Counted from the first letter of the stretch, positions 22,915 through 34,440 are shown. The stretch is DNA of 64,000 nt from Branchiostoma lanceolatum (GCF_035083965.1 NC_089736.1:3395001-3459000), one strand, 5' to 3'. The notes: generated from the sequence alone by a model not told the origin. Numbers and translations are program-made.

Positions 22915-24854
22915 CTGGAAATGACAAGAAAATAAAGAGTGTACATCAAAAGCCGAACCTATGAGTTAGAGTATTTCAGAACCATTGTTTTAGATTAGTA
23001 TTAGAGATCCCGTCAGTGTCATCATATGAACGTTACCATGTATTCTGTATCTGTATGCCTGTACTTAGCCCGATAGGGCATGGATGTACAATAAAGGTTA
23101 TCATTATAAGCGAGGCGAAGTATAACCTGTGCATACTAGTACATATTAGTCATTGTAGATGTAGTGAGACATCACATTCTTATATCACTGTAATTGTACC
23201 ACTGCTTTATCACCATGGCCTGTACTTAGATAGCTTACGGGAGCATAAACGTACAATAAGTGTCATTTATTCACTCATTCATTATACATATTTCAATGGT
23301 GCCAGTTTCAAAGAATGGAAGTTTGATATCTATCTTTCTACCTCAATGCCAAATTTCAGGTCATTTGACTGAAAAATGACAAAGTCAATGACAAGAGGAG
23401 AAGTCGTGTAGAGAGAAGTATAATAATAAATGAAAATCGTGAAGTACGAAGCACGCCACAAACGACTGTATCTAGAATAGAGGAAAGGATGGAGACCCTC
23501 AATTGTCAGTTTTTTGTGGATGTGAATCAAAATCAAAAAGATGTTGACTGGAGAACAGCACAATGCTGCATGTGCGCGATAAAGGCTCTGAAAGTTGTGG
23601 GAGGACTTCGCGAGAAACAATTTAATGTCTGGAAAAATATATCTGCCCACTGAACCGTACTTAAACGAAAGAGCGCCCCATTGCCATGGCTCTCTTGCTG
23701 ATTCTTGAAGAGGAGCCTTCAACTCTCGACACTCACCCCAATGACCCACTCGACAGCCTAGGCCTTGGCTGATTGAACTCGTAGCTTAAGTGGACAGGAG
23801 TGCCCAGGTCTATTTTACATGCAAGGGCGGAAGACGAAGACGCGTTTTTGCCAACTGAGAGCGATGGCGATGCTAGATACTACATAACATTAGTTCTGTG
23901 GATAGAATTATGGTGATTCGAGTAACGATTTTTTTGTTCATATTAAACACAAATAAACAAATACAGACAAGATGACGAAGAACTCTAGTTACATTAAACT
24001 TATATCAGCGCCGCTATCAAATAAGAAAAAAATATATTGTAAATGCTTTAAAGTTCGCGTGGTTTTGATTTCGCGATAGGGAGAAAATGGAGTGTTCGCG
24101 GTGGTTTTAAGTTCGCGTTTGAGACAATAGTAGACAATGGGGTAGGACGGCAAAATGTTCGCGGTGGTTTTAATTTCGCGGCGGAGAGCTTGCCGCGAAA
24201 ACATAAAACCAACGTGACGATTTCTGCATTTACAGTATAAACTGACATAAGTATATGCAATGAAGACATCAATTTAGGGTCCAAATTCTACTTCTTTGAG
24301 CGTAAGTCCTAACACCCCCTCCCTTTGAATTTCAAGGACACGGATGTAATTTGAATCCTGTGAATCATACAGGTACAACACGTCCACTTTGGGTAATGAA
24401 ATCCCGTGTTAGGCTAATTAGAGCAGCAAAGAGAGGATCCACGAAGTAGGAGATGTTTTAAGTACCGTTAGGAGGGGAATTCCGAGAATCGGGTGAAGAC
24501 CAGCACTCAGCTTTACGCAAATAGGCGTGCATATGAGAGTCATCTTCTATACTCTAATGAGTGGACCTGCTAAAGTATACTCAGGGGCTGCCAACATGCA
24601 TAGGAAATGTGTTTGTTCAGACAAATAAAATCAGACAGAAATTTCTTCTTCTTTTTTTCCTCGGAAAGATTTCTGTTTCTTGTCCGTCGATGTGCTGTGT
24701 ATTTTCTATTTTTCTTTCCATACAGGCTGCTTAAAGAAAATGAGTTTTGTAGTATCTATTTCTTCATTACCGCCATGTCTCTCTCACTCTCTCTCTCTCT
24801 TCCTTTCTGTCTTTTTACCCCATCGCTCCTCTCTCTGTACCATGCACACACACA

Positions 24855-24909
<55 letters not shown>

Positions 24910-25283
24910 ACGCACACGCACACGCACACGCACACGCACACGCACACGCACACAAACATTATTGTATTGAGGCCTGAGATATACACTGCCAATTCAACGC
25001 AAAGAAATCAACAAAAAGTCCAGGATATCTGTTTCCTCACCTGCATGGACTCCCTGGTTGCGATGGTCCCCACCAGACAGCCGTTGCCCGCCACGGACAT
25101 CAGGATGAAACAGACCAGAATAAACACGACGACAGGCCGCCATGTCGGGTACAGGCCGCACAGACCACACAGGACAGGGCTGAAAGTGGAAACTGTCGCT
25201 GTAGAATTCTTCAGGGTGATGTTTTGGCTCACTACCTCGCAAGTTGCGAAGGTAACATTTCCTAACGTTTGGAGAGCTGCCAT
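22066..25283 (-). CDS. Class A (rhodopsin-like) GPCR, unassigned, two exons
   Basis: Exon 1 is 25041-25283 and exon 2 is 22066-22914, joined in phase 0 (CATGCAG|GTGAGG; TTCCAG|GAGCCT) to give 363 residues. The N-terminus has three N-glycosylation sequons (N9, N21, N26). TM1 is near 50-73 with the GN pair of AGNGCLVG. Exon 2 opens with the TM2 signature NFFLAAMAVTD. TM3 has Cys121, and the DRY box reads CRY (145-147). TM6 reads LTWLPP instead of CWxP, and TM7 reads SDSLLY instead of NPxxY. These departures make it a real but divergent plasma-membrane receptor. The ligand cannot be assigned from sequence; aminergic-like or lancelet-specific orphan families are possible. The stop codon TAG is supplied by a hAT MITE end. 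Confidence 0.85.
24033..24239. mobile_element. TIR element with TTCGCG internal repeats
   Basis: Ends TATATTGTAAATGC and GCATTTACAGTATA are inverted relative to each other. The interior has four spaced copies of GTTCGCG(G)TGGTTTTRA. A non-autonomous DNA element is likely; no coding capacity. Confidence 0.55.
24846..24954. repeat. (CA)n / (CACACG)n microsatellite
   Basis: Uninterrupted CA dinucleotides pass into eight CACACG hexamers. Long open frames across it on both strands are artefacts. Confidence 0.95.
25041..25283 (-). CDS. GPCR exon 1 (N-terminus and TM1)
   Basis: 81 codons from an ATG in the context CAGACATGG to the donor CAG|GTGAGG. It encodes a glycosylatable N-terminus and TM1. 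Confidence 0.8.
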
Positions 25284-26334
25284 GTCTGTTTCTCAATACC
25301 TGGTTCTCCGGGCTTTCAAGATACCGCCACAAGACGCGTCGGCGCAAGAGGACGCACAGGAAGGTCTTCACGTCTGACCTGACTGATTCTAAGGGCACTA
25401 TCGTACGAAATGATGTTCCCAGCGTGCAGCTATCTCAAACTTGCACTGAGGTTTGTACACCGCCGTGCTCTTGATAACATAATCTTGCCATTCATGTATA
25501 CAAGTATTTAAGGCGGATTTATGCATACTACATACGTACATAACGTTATCATTTCCTACAAGATGGTTATTCAAGTGACTGCGCATATCTCACAAACTGA
25601 CTTACGTATTGAATCGTACCTTATTTCAACGGAGATCTATTTTTCACACGGCTGATGAATCATAAATCTCGCAATTACAGAATTCAAAAAGAAACAACGC
25701 AAAGAAAATCTTCCCAGTAAAGTCGAGCGCATCAGAACAAACAGTCAGTCGAAAACAGTGATTACTTGATTCAATATGTCGCCATGTTGTCTGTTGTTTC
25801 TAGTTGGATACTAAATATTGTTAAGGCCGTTTTATCCTACCAATCATGTTGTGGATGAGTAGAATATTATCATTTGTACATTTTCCCTTGCGATAGATCC
25901 ACACTATTCATCGGCGTAATTGCAATCACTAAGTCTGAAGAAAAGGACGAAAATATTTATCTCAAACAGTTATCTTCAAAAACCCTAGCTTTATATAAAA
26001 CCCAGAATGAACTTTAGAAATTAACCTCAAAGCACATACACTGTGTTATTCAATGACTTCACCTCGCCTCCCCTTCCGAATCCTCTTATGCAAGGACGGT
26101 GACTACCGAAGACATCTAAATAAGATCTAAACAAGTCCACCCGCAGAAGACACTTTCATTGACAGCAAGTGGTCTCTGGCAAGTCAACCGTTTTTTTTTC
26201 TGCGTCCTCATTGTTACCAATTAACGTCACGTACCATCAGCTAGAACGATCGTGTCATTCACCGTAGCAAACTATCAATGCGGAGTTGTCCTGTCAAGTG
26301 TGATTATTATCAACATCTTGATTACAGAATAACA

Positions 26335-26592
26335 AAGTGCTTTTATTCACAACCAAGTATTTTACAAGAGCCGACTTTTCGACGACTATCTGTGAGGGCA
26401 ATACTGACTTGTTCACAGTGCACTGAAGCTAGGTGGTACTGCTAACAATGCTTCAGTGCACAGTGAACCAGTCAGTATTGCTCTGATGAAGATGACAGAC
26501 AGTCATCTAAACGTCGGTTCTTGTAAAATACTTGGTTGTGAATAAAAGAACCTTGCTATTCAGTCATTCGCCAACCTGATGAAATTATTCAC
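26335..26592. mobile_element. Foldback element with hammerhead-like core (A)
   Basis: Inverted arms: TTTTATTCACAACCAAGTAT (26341) and its complement near 26526-26550, around a palindromic middle (GTGCACTGAAGC / GCTTCAGTGCAC). The plus strand carries CTGATGA (26483-26489), A, stem GATGAC / GTCATC with loop AGACA, then TAAAC where a hammerhead needs GAAAC. The element ends with CCAACCTGATGAAATTATTC, shared with elements B and C at 37 kb. Penelope-like retroelements and metazoan retrozymes are known carriers of such cores. Confidence 0.6.
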
Positions 26593-26732
26593 GGATCTTG
26601 ATTACATTATAGCAATGTCCGTGTGGATGTCAGTTGTGATATAGCCTTGCTCCGAAGTGTCGAGTACCAGCTCAGAAAAGAACAAGAAATATATGCCTTT
26701 AAGTATCAGAGTTATCAAAGCCCAGGATTGAT

Positions 26733-26850
26733 GTGTTCAACAATTCGTTTTCCCCTAGAACCATCGTAGAGTGGAACTCGTTGCCACCAAGTACCGTACG
26801 GGAATCCTCATTAGATAGCTTTGAACAATGCTTGCAGTTAGATGTGCAAA
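26733..26850 (+). pseudogene. LINE reverse-transcriptase C-terminal remnant
   Basis: The plus-strand frame reads NSFSPRTIVEWNSLPPSTV and then SSLDSFEQCLQ, the characteristic C-terminal end of non-LTR retrotransposon ORF2 proteins. The rest of the polymerase is absent; a 5'-truncated copy. Confidence 0.7.
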
Positions 26851-27478
26851 AGTCAGGTGTGACAGGTCAATGTAAAATAACCAGCTGGTGTCGCGCCGCG
26901 TGCCTGCGAAGTTGGTGTGTTACGCAGAAGGGTTATTATACCGGCTATATACATGTACATGTACATGCAGATACAGATCGCTCCCTGTCACTTACATTGT
27001 ACACCCCTCGGCGATCGCCCAAAGAATTTCATAGATAAAGAATAATATTTGAACGATTTGTGTACTTTGCCGACTTTTAAGTCATACATGTATATGTTTT
27101 AGTATATTCCATTTATGAAAACAAGGGTCACACAACTCCAATTTTAGTAGCGGTAAGGTCACCCTGCTCAGCGGTCTACTTTCTTACAAGCAACCTTGCA
27201 TTTAGACCCACATTTATATAACGGAATGGACATGAGACCACCCGCTTCCCGTCCAACGTTAATAACTTATCTATTAGTTAAGTATTGTTTGATCTACGAA
27301 CATCTAAAAATAGTAACGGAATTTGGTGCTGCGTCACTCACTTACGTAACCCAGAAATTTACCCCCTCGTACGAGAAATGGAACGCGCGACTTCCTGTCC
27401 CACTTACAGTTGTTCTAACGACTTCTAAACCTCGTCACCAGCAAACTTTGAGAGTATCATCTTTAACAAACCGACAAC

Positions 27479-27685
27479 ATGCCGATGTTTGCCATACTTG
27501 TGTTGCTGTGGATGTCACGAGCTGTCTGTAGTTACGACGACACGAGTTTCGTGGCTGCTGTGTACGAGCACGCCGTGGTGTGGACGTCTGACCCCACCCA
27601 GCCCCCGACCCGCCAGGAGGCCATAGACCACATGAAACACAACCTGGATGTCTACCGCGCACAAACGAGGGAAGCCAAGCGGCAG
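27479..27685 (+). CDS. Vanin-like exon 1
   Basis: 69 codons: signal peptide, the segment FVAAVYEHAVV typical of the family N-terminus, and the donor CGGCAG|GTACGA. Confidence 0.85.
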
Positions 27686-30600
27686 GTACGACTTCTGGCT
27701 TAGAGTTTAAGCCTCTCTCACTGGACCCGCGACGCGTTGGCGACCTCGCTGCGCGCTAGATTGAATTTGAGTTAGCCTTGACCTACAATGGGAATACCAT
27801 GCAAAACGTACAAGTATGCCAAAAAACAACAACAAATCACACAAAGCGTAAAAAGACTCGTTTTTCATCGATGAAATTCGTTTAGCGCGGTGTGAAATCA
27901 CTCGGTCGCAGCGAGGTCGCCAACGCGTCGCGGGTCCAGTGAGAGGGGGGCTTGTTATCCTTATCTATAATTTGTTTCCCTATATTGCATCTGAGGCAAA
28001 AACACGTTTGCCCAAACGGGCATTGACCCCACACCTTCCCGGTATTCTCATTATCACCTGATTGGTTTGCTTTCAACCTTAAAGGTCAGGAACAGACTTA
28101 AGTTAAGATTCGTGATGGCGGGGTGCCAGGGCACCTCACAGACGTGCTGATACTGAGTCACCGCCGGGAGATAGAGCAAACATGCGTTAACTTAACGTGT
28201 GAGGAGGTGAATCTGAGTATGGCTAGGAATATCTTTGGCGTGTTGGAAAAGTTTGCTACACAGGGCAAAGACATTTCACACAGACATTTTGCTAACGAGG
28301 AAAAATGCAAACATACCTTAGCCTGGGACCTCCTCCCCCCTACTTTGCCCCTCGTGGGGTTATCTGGGGGGTAACGATGATGATGATGATACCTTAAAAT
28401 GCGTAGGGAATCTGCCAGTGTATGGCTTGGAACGATCCTTTGGCGTGTTTGAAAAGCCTAAAAGAGTGTCAGTGCATTTGCTGTTGACAGGTTTAGGGCT
28501 ATGTTTTTCATGATTCTGTATGTTTGTTGGGGATTTTTTCACAGTGTACACGTCCTTCACCGCCCCTCCTGTTCCATTCCTTGTCTTAAGTTAAAACTGC
28601 ACAAGAGCTAGGCGTATCATTTGGCGTGTTGGAAAAGTGTCGGGGCATTTGCTATTCAGGGCTACACGGGGCCAAGGCATTTCACATAGACATGTTGATA
28701 ACAAGTCTCTGGAGAGAAGACAAACATACGTTAACATGTATTGGGGATCTGTGGAAGGCTCGGAAGGAATTCTTTGGTGTGCTTGAAAGGTGTGCATTTG
28801 CTGTACACAGGTTCAGGACTATAAGTTTTTTTCATAATTCTGTATGTTTATTCGGCATTTTTGAACAAAGTTTGACCCCTTTTGCACTTTACTGTACAAG
28901 TTCTTCAACGACCTCTCCTGTTCCTTTCCTTATCTTAAAACTGCACAAGGGCACAAGAACGAATTGACGAATGTAAACGATGTCTATTCCGCTGTGTAGA
29001 GAGGAGTTCGTAAACATAAAGTAGAACGCTTGCCTTCAAGGCTGCAACGCATGCGTCCATTTAGTGTATGATATATATTTATGTATGTGCGCACATTGAA
29101 ATGGCTTTCAAACAAAGGTCGCCTTTAAGCAAACAGGGCTGGTTTGGTGGTACTTAGAGCTGACTCAATTTGCTTACTCACTGTGATAATATCTGACCTT
29201 TGGACAAGAGAAGAAACACAAGAGTGTGCCATAAACTCTTTGTGGTAATTGTCTCATAAATATCTTTCAAGTTTTTTCTTCTTCTACGTGTTAAGCGTTT
29301 TGTGGCGGTAGTAAACAAGAGCAAACATGCGCATGCGCACAAGGAACAAACTAATGAATACAAACTGTCCATGTCCCCTGTCCAGAAGTATTGGTAACGT
29401 CTGGACAAAAGTAGAACGTAACTTGCCCCTAACGCTCACGTTAACTCAATGTTATATGTAACATTAAAATGCCTCTTTAACAAAGATTACGCTTCGGCAA
29501 ACATAGCTGATTTGGTGGTACTTAGGAATGACTCAATGTGCTTACTCATTGTGGTAACATCTGATCTTTGGACTAGAGCAGCAACCTAACGGTGCAAAAA
29601 CGCCTTGTGTTGATTGCATCATAAATACCATTCAAGTTCTTTTGCTTAAGCGTTTTCTGTTTACTTTTCCCACAGGGCGCGGACATAATCGTCTTTCCAG
29701 AGGACGGAATTCACGGTTTTCAGTCCAGAGACAATCAATATGCCTACTTGGAGACCATCCCTGACCCGGAGAAGATTGTATGGAACCCATGCGACGATCC
29801 CGACCGTTTTAACGACACCCCAGTACAACAAGACTTAAGCTGCATGGCCAAAGAGAATGACATCTACGTTGTCGCAAACTTCGGCGACAAGCAGTTTTGC
29901 GACACTTCTGAAGATAGTTCCTGTCCGAATGACGGTAGATACCAATTCAACACTGACGTGGTCTTCGCTAACGACGGAACGATCGTCGCCAGGTACCACA
30001 AAGAACACCTGTTCATGACCGAACTGCAGTTCAACCGTCCGCCGGCGGTGGAGCTCGTAACCTTCCAGACGCCGTTCGGAAAGTTCGGAGTCTTCACTTG
30101 TTTCGACGTTCTGTTCCACGACCCCGCCGTGGCGTTGGTGGAAGATTACGGGGTGGATACGATTGTGTTCCCGACTGCTTGGATGGACGTTTTGCCGCTT
30201 TTTGTTTCCGTGGAGTTCCACCAAGCCTGGGCTATGGGCATGGGCGTCAACTTCTTGTCCGCTAACACACACGTTCTTGATAGACGTATGACCGGAAGTA
30301 CAATCTCCACCCCTTCCGGTGCCGTCAGCTACTATCATGACATGAACTCGACCGATGGAAAGCTATTGGTCGCAGAAATCTCCATCAAACCAATTAAAAA
30401 TGTCGTTACATCTACAGATCTACCAATCACAGAGCACGACACAGCGTTCGTTTCTGACTTGTTCGGCGACCCTTTTACTTTCGTGGAGCTTCAGAAAGAA
30501 AGCGACTACGTCATTGTCTGTCAGAATGACCTATGTTGTAGTCTGAATTACACAAAATCGGAAATTTCATCGGAAATCTACGCCTTCGGCGCCTTTGACG

Positions 30601-31007
30601 ATTTGCACACAAAGGAGGGTCAGTACTACCTACAGATATGCGCGCTGGTGAAGTGCGCTAACTCGTCACGTGACAGCTGCGGTCAGCCAATCAGCGACGC
30701 GCAGACGACATTCTTCCACTTGAACATGGCGGGAAACTTCAAGTTCCCTCACGTCTTTCCCGAGGTTCTGACCAGCGGAATCGGAATGGACCTCGCTGTA
30801 GGCGAATGGGAGTACAAGGACGGCACTATACTCAGTACATCCGGGATCTCCAAGCCTCTGCTGTCAGCTGCTCTATTCGGCCGAGTGTACGAAAGGGATG
30901 ATGGGACATCTAAACATGCAAGTGGCGCGAAGGAGCTACATGTCCACTTCTTCCTGCTGTTTGTTTTAGTCTCTGCTCTACAGGGAGTCTTATTCGAATG
31001 GTTGTAA
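27479..31007 (+). CDS. Pantetheinase/vanin-biotinidase family ectoenzyme
   Basis: Two exons (27479-27685 and 29676-31007) joined in phase 0 give 512 residues, the usual vanin length. Residues 1-18 form a signal peptide (FAILVLLWMSRAVCS). The nitrilase-type triad is complete: Glu78 in VFPEDGI, Lys178 in RYHKEHLF, Cys211 in FTCFDVLF. These positions are essentially those of vertebrate vanin-1. A hydrophobic C-terminus (HFFLLFVLVSALQG) suggests a GPI anchor. Known members hydrolyse pantetheine to pantothenate and cysteamine (vanins) or release biotin (biotinidase); the sequence does not decide between them. The start ATG at 27479 directly precedes the signal peptide. AATAAA follows the stop within 10 bp. 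Confidence 0.93.
27713..27952. mobile_element. MITE in vanin-like intron
   Basis: Terminal inverted repeats of over 30 bp: CTCTCACTGGACCCGCGACG at the left and its complement ending CCAGTGAGAG at the right, continuing into GTTGGCGACCTCGCTGCG. The interior is not coding. Confidence 0.75.
27953..29675. repeat. Vanin-like intron with two duplicated blocks
   Basis: 28120-28560 and 28575-28960 share GTGTTGGAAAAGT, CAAAGACATTTCACA-like and CATTTGCTRTWSACAGG words. 29124-29285 and 29488-29650 share TTTGGTGGTACTTAG and TGACTCAATKTGCTTACTCA. These are diverged direct repeats and no exon was recognised. Confidence 0.6.
29676..31007 (+). CDS. Vanin-like exon 2 (catalytic domain to C-terminus)
   Basis: Acceptor TTTTCCCACAG|GGCGCG. 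Carries all three catalytic residues, paired cysteines and the hydrophobic C-terminus. A single long exon where vertebrate vanins have several. Confidence 0.9.
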   Translation, partial: GADIIVFPEDGIHGFQSRDNQYAYLETIPDPEKIVWNPCDDPDRFNDTPVQQDLSCMAKENDIYVVANFGDKQFCDTSEDSSCPNDGRYQFNTDVVFANDGTIVARYHKEHLFMTELQFNRPPAVELVTFQTPFGKFGVFTCFDVLFHDPAVALVEDYGVDTIVFPTAWMDVLPLFVSVEFHQAWAMGMGVNFLSANTHVLDRRMTGSTISTPSGAVSYYHDMNSTDGKLLVAEISIKPIKNVVTSTDLPITEHDTAFVSDLFGDPFTFVELQKESDYVIVCQNDLCCSLNYTKSEISSEIYAFGAFDDLHTKEGQYYLQICALVKCANSSRDSCGQPISDAQTTFFHLNMAGNFKFPHVFPEVLTSGIGMDLAVGEWEYKDGTILSTSGISKPLLSAALFGRVYERDDGTSKHASGAKELHVHFFLLFVLVSALQGVLFEWL

Positions 31008-31364
31008 GTGAATAAAGATAAAGCCTCCGCCCCTGAGGCGTCGCCAGGAAAATCACTGCTATTATCAACCATAGTCAACCATAGTTAACATAAAACTTTC
31101 ACAGTAGACTAGATAACCATTTCGATTTCCATGTATTCTCCATATACTTTTTTGTCTGCAATTAGCCTTTTGGCATGAACTTGCAATAAATAAAATACTA
31201 TATTATCCCATTCAAATTTTCTGTTCCAATACTTGTAATCTAAAGCTACCTTTCCAGAGTTCTAATTCATATAATGCGGACACATTTACTTGCCAATTGA
31301 CGTTCTGTGAGTTGAAAGCTTTTAAGCAGTGAAAAACTGATTGAAAAGAGATCGGTTTTATATC

Positions 31365-31478
31365 GTGTGTGCGTGTGTGTGTATGTATGTGTGTATGTGT
31401 GTATGTGTGTGTGCATGTGTGTGTGTGTGTGAGCGTGTGTTTGTGTGTGTGTGTATGTGCGCGCGCCTGTGTGTGTGG
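31365..31478. repeat. (GT)n microsatellite
   Basis: Interrupted GT/GTAT dinucleotides. The open frame across it is an artefact. Confidence 0.9.
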
Positions 31479-31523
31479 TATTAAGGAAAAACGACAGGTG
31501 TGCCTGACTGCGTGGGAATCGTG

Positions 31524-31540
31524 TTCAGCACCAAGGACAG
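31524..31540 (+). promoter_or_regulatory. RE1/NRSE-like site
   Basis: TTCAGCACCAAGGACAG matches every defined position of NTYAGMRCCNNRGMSAG. It lies about 500 bp past the vanin-like stop codon, downstream of the GT tract. Confidence 0.45.
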
Positions 31541-32199
31541 GGGAGACGTTGACCGTTAAAGAAGCCCTGACGCCAGGAAATGTTAGCGATTAGGGATGCG
31601 CCTTCACTTTGTAAATAGATGGTGTTGTGAACCCTTGTATTGCACATTCTATAAAGTATTTTGTGAAATAGTGTAGTATTCCTTACAAGAAAGTAAACAG
31701 AGGACATAACTCGCACGGCTACAACCATCCGAGTGGAAATGCCATCTAACGGATGTGTCTTGAATTGCAACTGCAGCTATACAACTGCAAGTGCTATCTA
31801 TCTGAAACCTCAGTCAAGAAGGTTATGTTTTCAAATATATAGCCATTTATCAGTTGGTGCAAGTAGTCATAATTTGCACCTTATCCGTCATGGAAAAGTT
31901 GCGAGAGAATTCGTCAGTGAGTGTGTGTCTGAACGACAGAATAACCAAATGCAAGATATATGAGATTTGTATATCGGTTAAAAAGCATTAAATTTCGCAT
32001 ATTTCAATATAAACGTTAAACACACCGAGTCCACACTAACAAATATCTGCACTGCTTGATTAGGGCTTATATGGGATGATACGTCCGGTGACCATTACAT
32101 GTATTTTAAACAATGAACGCTAATACACGAATGTTGATAAAGACACAATGCAAGACAGTCATTCCAAAAACTAAAAGGTCTCCCTCGATGCAATAAGTA

Positions 32200-32460
32200 C
32201 TAGTGTGGGATCGTGTGGCACAACGGCAGAGCTTACACCAGCCAGCACTCAACACGGATGGGGGGGGGATCAGAACCAAGTGGTCCCGGGTTCGAATCAC
32301 CGATGTCACCGATCTTGTGCCCTTGGGAAAGGCACTTTGCACGACTTTCCTCACTTCACTCAGGTGTAAATGGGGAAGGTCGTGTTGAGGCCACCTGGTG
32401 GTGCCGAATGGCAGCCGCCCAGACCCTTGCGACAGTTCCACAAAATGCAAGTGTGGATAA
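32200..32460 (+). mobile_element. tRNA-derived SINE (main family)
   Basis: A box TGGCACAACGG (32216-32226), B box GGTTCGAATC (near 32289) and the conserved body CCCTTGGGAAAGGCACTTT, then ACGACTTTCCTCACTTC. The same body occurs at 53.8 kb and, inverted, at 63.7 kb. A G-run and extra 30 bp separate the boxes, so it is not a functional tRNA. Confidence 0.85.
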
Positions 32461-32639
32461 AATATGTATATGTTGTGTATTACGTAAAACCTGTAAGCCC
32501 TGCACCAATTCAGCACTAAAAAGACTGCTATTGCGGATAATTCTGACCAATAAAACCATTATTAAAAAAGGTGTATAGTAAAAGGCAACCTTGCGAAGCC
32601 ACCTCGGAACACCCCTGCAATTCCATCCCTGCGTCGGGG

Positions 32640-33490
32640 TGGTTCAGTGGACACACTCTATTTTGGGAATACCTCATTCCCCATGGTAGGGTTAGCCCCC
32701 TCCCCCCATTTCACCACCAAGAACATCGCCCGCGGACGCACCGCGACCTTCCTCCTGCAGCAACTGAGCGTTCTCCGCGGCTGGGAGCAGCGCAGACACG
32801 TACTTTAATGTTATGTTGTGGAACAAGGTTTGTTTAGAAGACTGCATACATACAGTAGGGAATAAGAATCCTTCATTGCAGTATTAAAGACATCCATGGC
32901 TTTAGCCGTTCCGGTAGTTCGGAGAGGCTGAAATGTTTTCTTATGGACGAAGGGTTGTTTAGAAGATTGTATACATACAGTAGGGACTAGGGACCCCCAT
33001 TTCAGCACCAAGGACATTGTGCGCAGACGCACAACCACTTTAGCCTTTCCAGTGGTTCAGAGAGGCTTTGGTGTTTTGTTAGGGACGAAGGGTTGTTTAG
33101 AAGACTGTATAGTTATCACATACAGTAGGGACTAGGGACCGGTCGACCCCCATTTCAGCACCAAGGACATCGCCCACGGACACACCGGCACTTTAGCCTT
33201 GCCTGTGGTTCCGAGAGGCTTTGGTGTTTTGTTATGGATGGAGGGTTGTTTAGAAGACTGTATACATGCAGTAGGGACTAACTATAATTCATTTTTCAGT
33301 TTTAAGGACATAGCTCATGGACGCACTGTGGCTTCAGCCGTTCCGAAAGTTCGGAGAGGCTGTACTGTTTTGTTATGTTATGGACGAAGGTTGTTAAGAA
33401 GACTGTTTACATACAGTAGGGATTAGGGATCCCCATTTCAATACCAAGGACATCACCCGTGGACGCACCACAACTTTACTCCAGCCGCTC
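32640..33490. repeat. Minisatellite of 125-150-bp units
   Basis: Units begin near 32828, 32952, 33091, 33244 and 33391 with TTGTTTAGAAGACTGTATAC, then CAGTAGGGACTAGGGA and CCCCATTTCAGCACCAAGGA and CGGACGCAC; a partial unit precedes them. Units at 33001 and 33154 carry RE1-like words with one mismatch (final base). Confidence 0.85.
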
Positions 33491-34440
33491 TAATCATAAG
33501 CGGACCCATATCGCATCTACAAGACTTTCATCTAATATTTCCCGCCAGTCTGAACAGATTGCCCAGAATCAGGGCCACGTATTCAGTGTTCAGCCCTGAA
33601 AGAATCACATGTCGATGTTACTATTCAACTGTTGCTTATGACGTGTATGATGACGGTGGATTACAATGATATGCTCTCTACTGTTACAAATGAAAGCTAG
33701 ATAAAACTGTTACCGGATAAAACGAAACTGAAAACGTGCGTGCCTGCGCAGTTCGACTGTAACGTGACACCTGTGATACCGTAGAAGCCGTGTAGCACTT
33801 GCGTCAACCGTTACTGCTAATGGGGCGAACCTTATTACTTTAGAAATATACTGTTGCATTCTTTACAATCGAAAGACCTTGAAACCTAGTGACTCAAACA
33901 ACTACGCCCACGGCACAAAATCTAGGTATTAAAGACTGACGAAAAGGCTAACCTGAACATTAAAGACGCTATTAAAGAATGTTTGATATACCCAAGTTGT
34001 CCCTCCCCAAACGTGTATATACAATCATCAAGACCTTCGAGCAAATGTGTTATTTGCTGCCATGATGACCAGAGCTTTCAATCAAAAGATTTGACGTTCC
34101 TTTAACGTGTCGGTCGCGGTGGTGAGTTTCTGTTTTCTTGCTCTTTTGTGTTTATTTTTTACGCCTAGGCATTTTAACCGATGAATAATCTCAGCGATTT
34201 TAGAAGCAAAACATCTACTACAATACCTATAATGTATTCATTAAAAGATCGTCTACCCACCGTCTCCCTGAGTCACGACTTGTTTTGCATGGTATAATGC
34301 ATAATGTATAGTCATATTGGCCTGCGCTTGTGTAGTGATGAATACAGTGGACTGACACGGAACACGTTCTGTGCGGACTGGACCGTTTCTCAAGATCACC
34401 GCACCTCATATTTCCAAATTTTCTCCTCAAGCGCCGTTTA
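33491..34440. other. No features seen
   Basis: Mixed-composition DNA without convincing open frames, RNA genes or repeats. Confidence 0.5.

Larger units (their letters stand above)
22915..25040. other. GPCR intron with repeats
   Basis: Contains two retrotransposon-tail-like modules (23050-23105, 23215-23265), a TIR element (24033-24239), a TC tract (24778-24812) and a long CA/CACACG tract (24846-24954). No coding sequence was recognised. Confidence 0.6.
25284..27478. other. Intergenic DNA between GPCR and vanin-like gene
   Basis: Holds a foldback element with a hammerhead-like core (26335-26592) and a LINE 3' remnant (26733-26850). Otherwise AT-rich and without recognisable genes. The two flanking genes are divergently oriented, so both promoters should lie here. 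Confidence 0.5.
31008..32199. other. Vanin-like 3' region and GT-repeat element
   Basis: AATAAA signals lie at 31011 and 31186. A (GT)n tract (31365-31478) leads into an RE1-like word (31524-31540) and GGGAGACGTTGACC, the same order seen at 46.2-46.4 kb. This suggests copies of one repeat family. No gene seen. Confidence 0.5.

Noticed and set aside
24846..24954. CRISPR-like array in short regular repeats
   Set aside because: Plain dinucleotide and hexanucleotide microsatellite without spacers; the genome is eukaryotic.
24607..25377. A 256-codon plus-strand frame through the CA tract
   Set aside because: It runs over TC and CA microsatellites and antisense to the GPCR first exon; no domain and low complexity.
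29835..30338. A 167-codon minus-strand frame
   Set aside because: Antisense shadow of the vanin-like catalytic exon.
32216..32300. tRNA genes at the A/B-box pairs (also 53.75, 62.87 and 18.6 kb)
   Set aside because: Spacing, loops and missing acceptor stems do not give a tRNA; shared downstream bodies show the main-family copies are SINEs.
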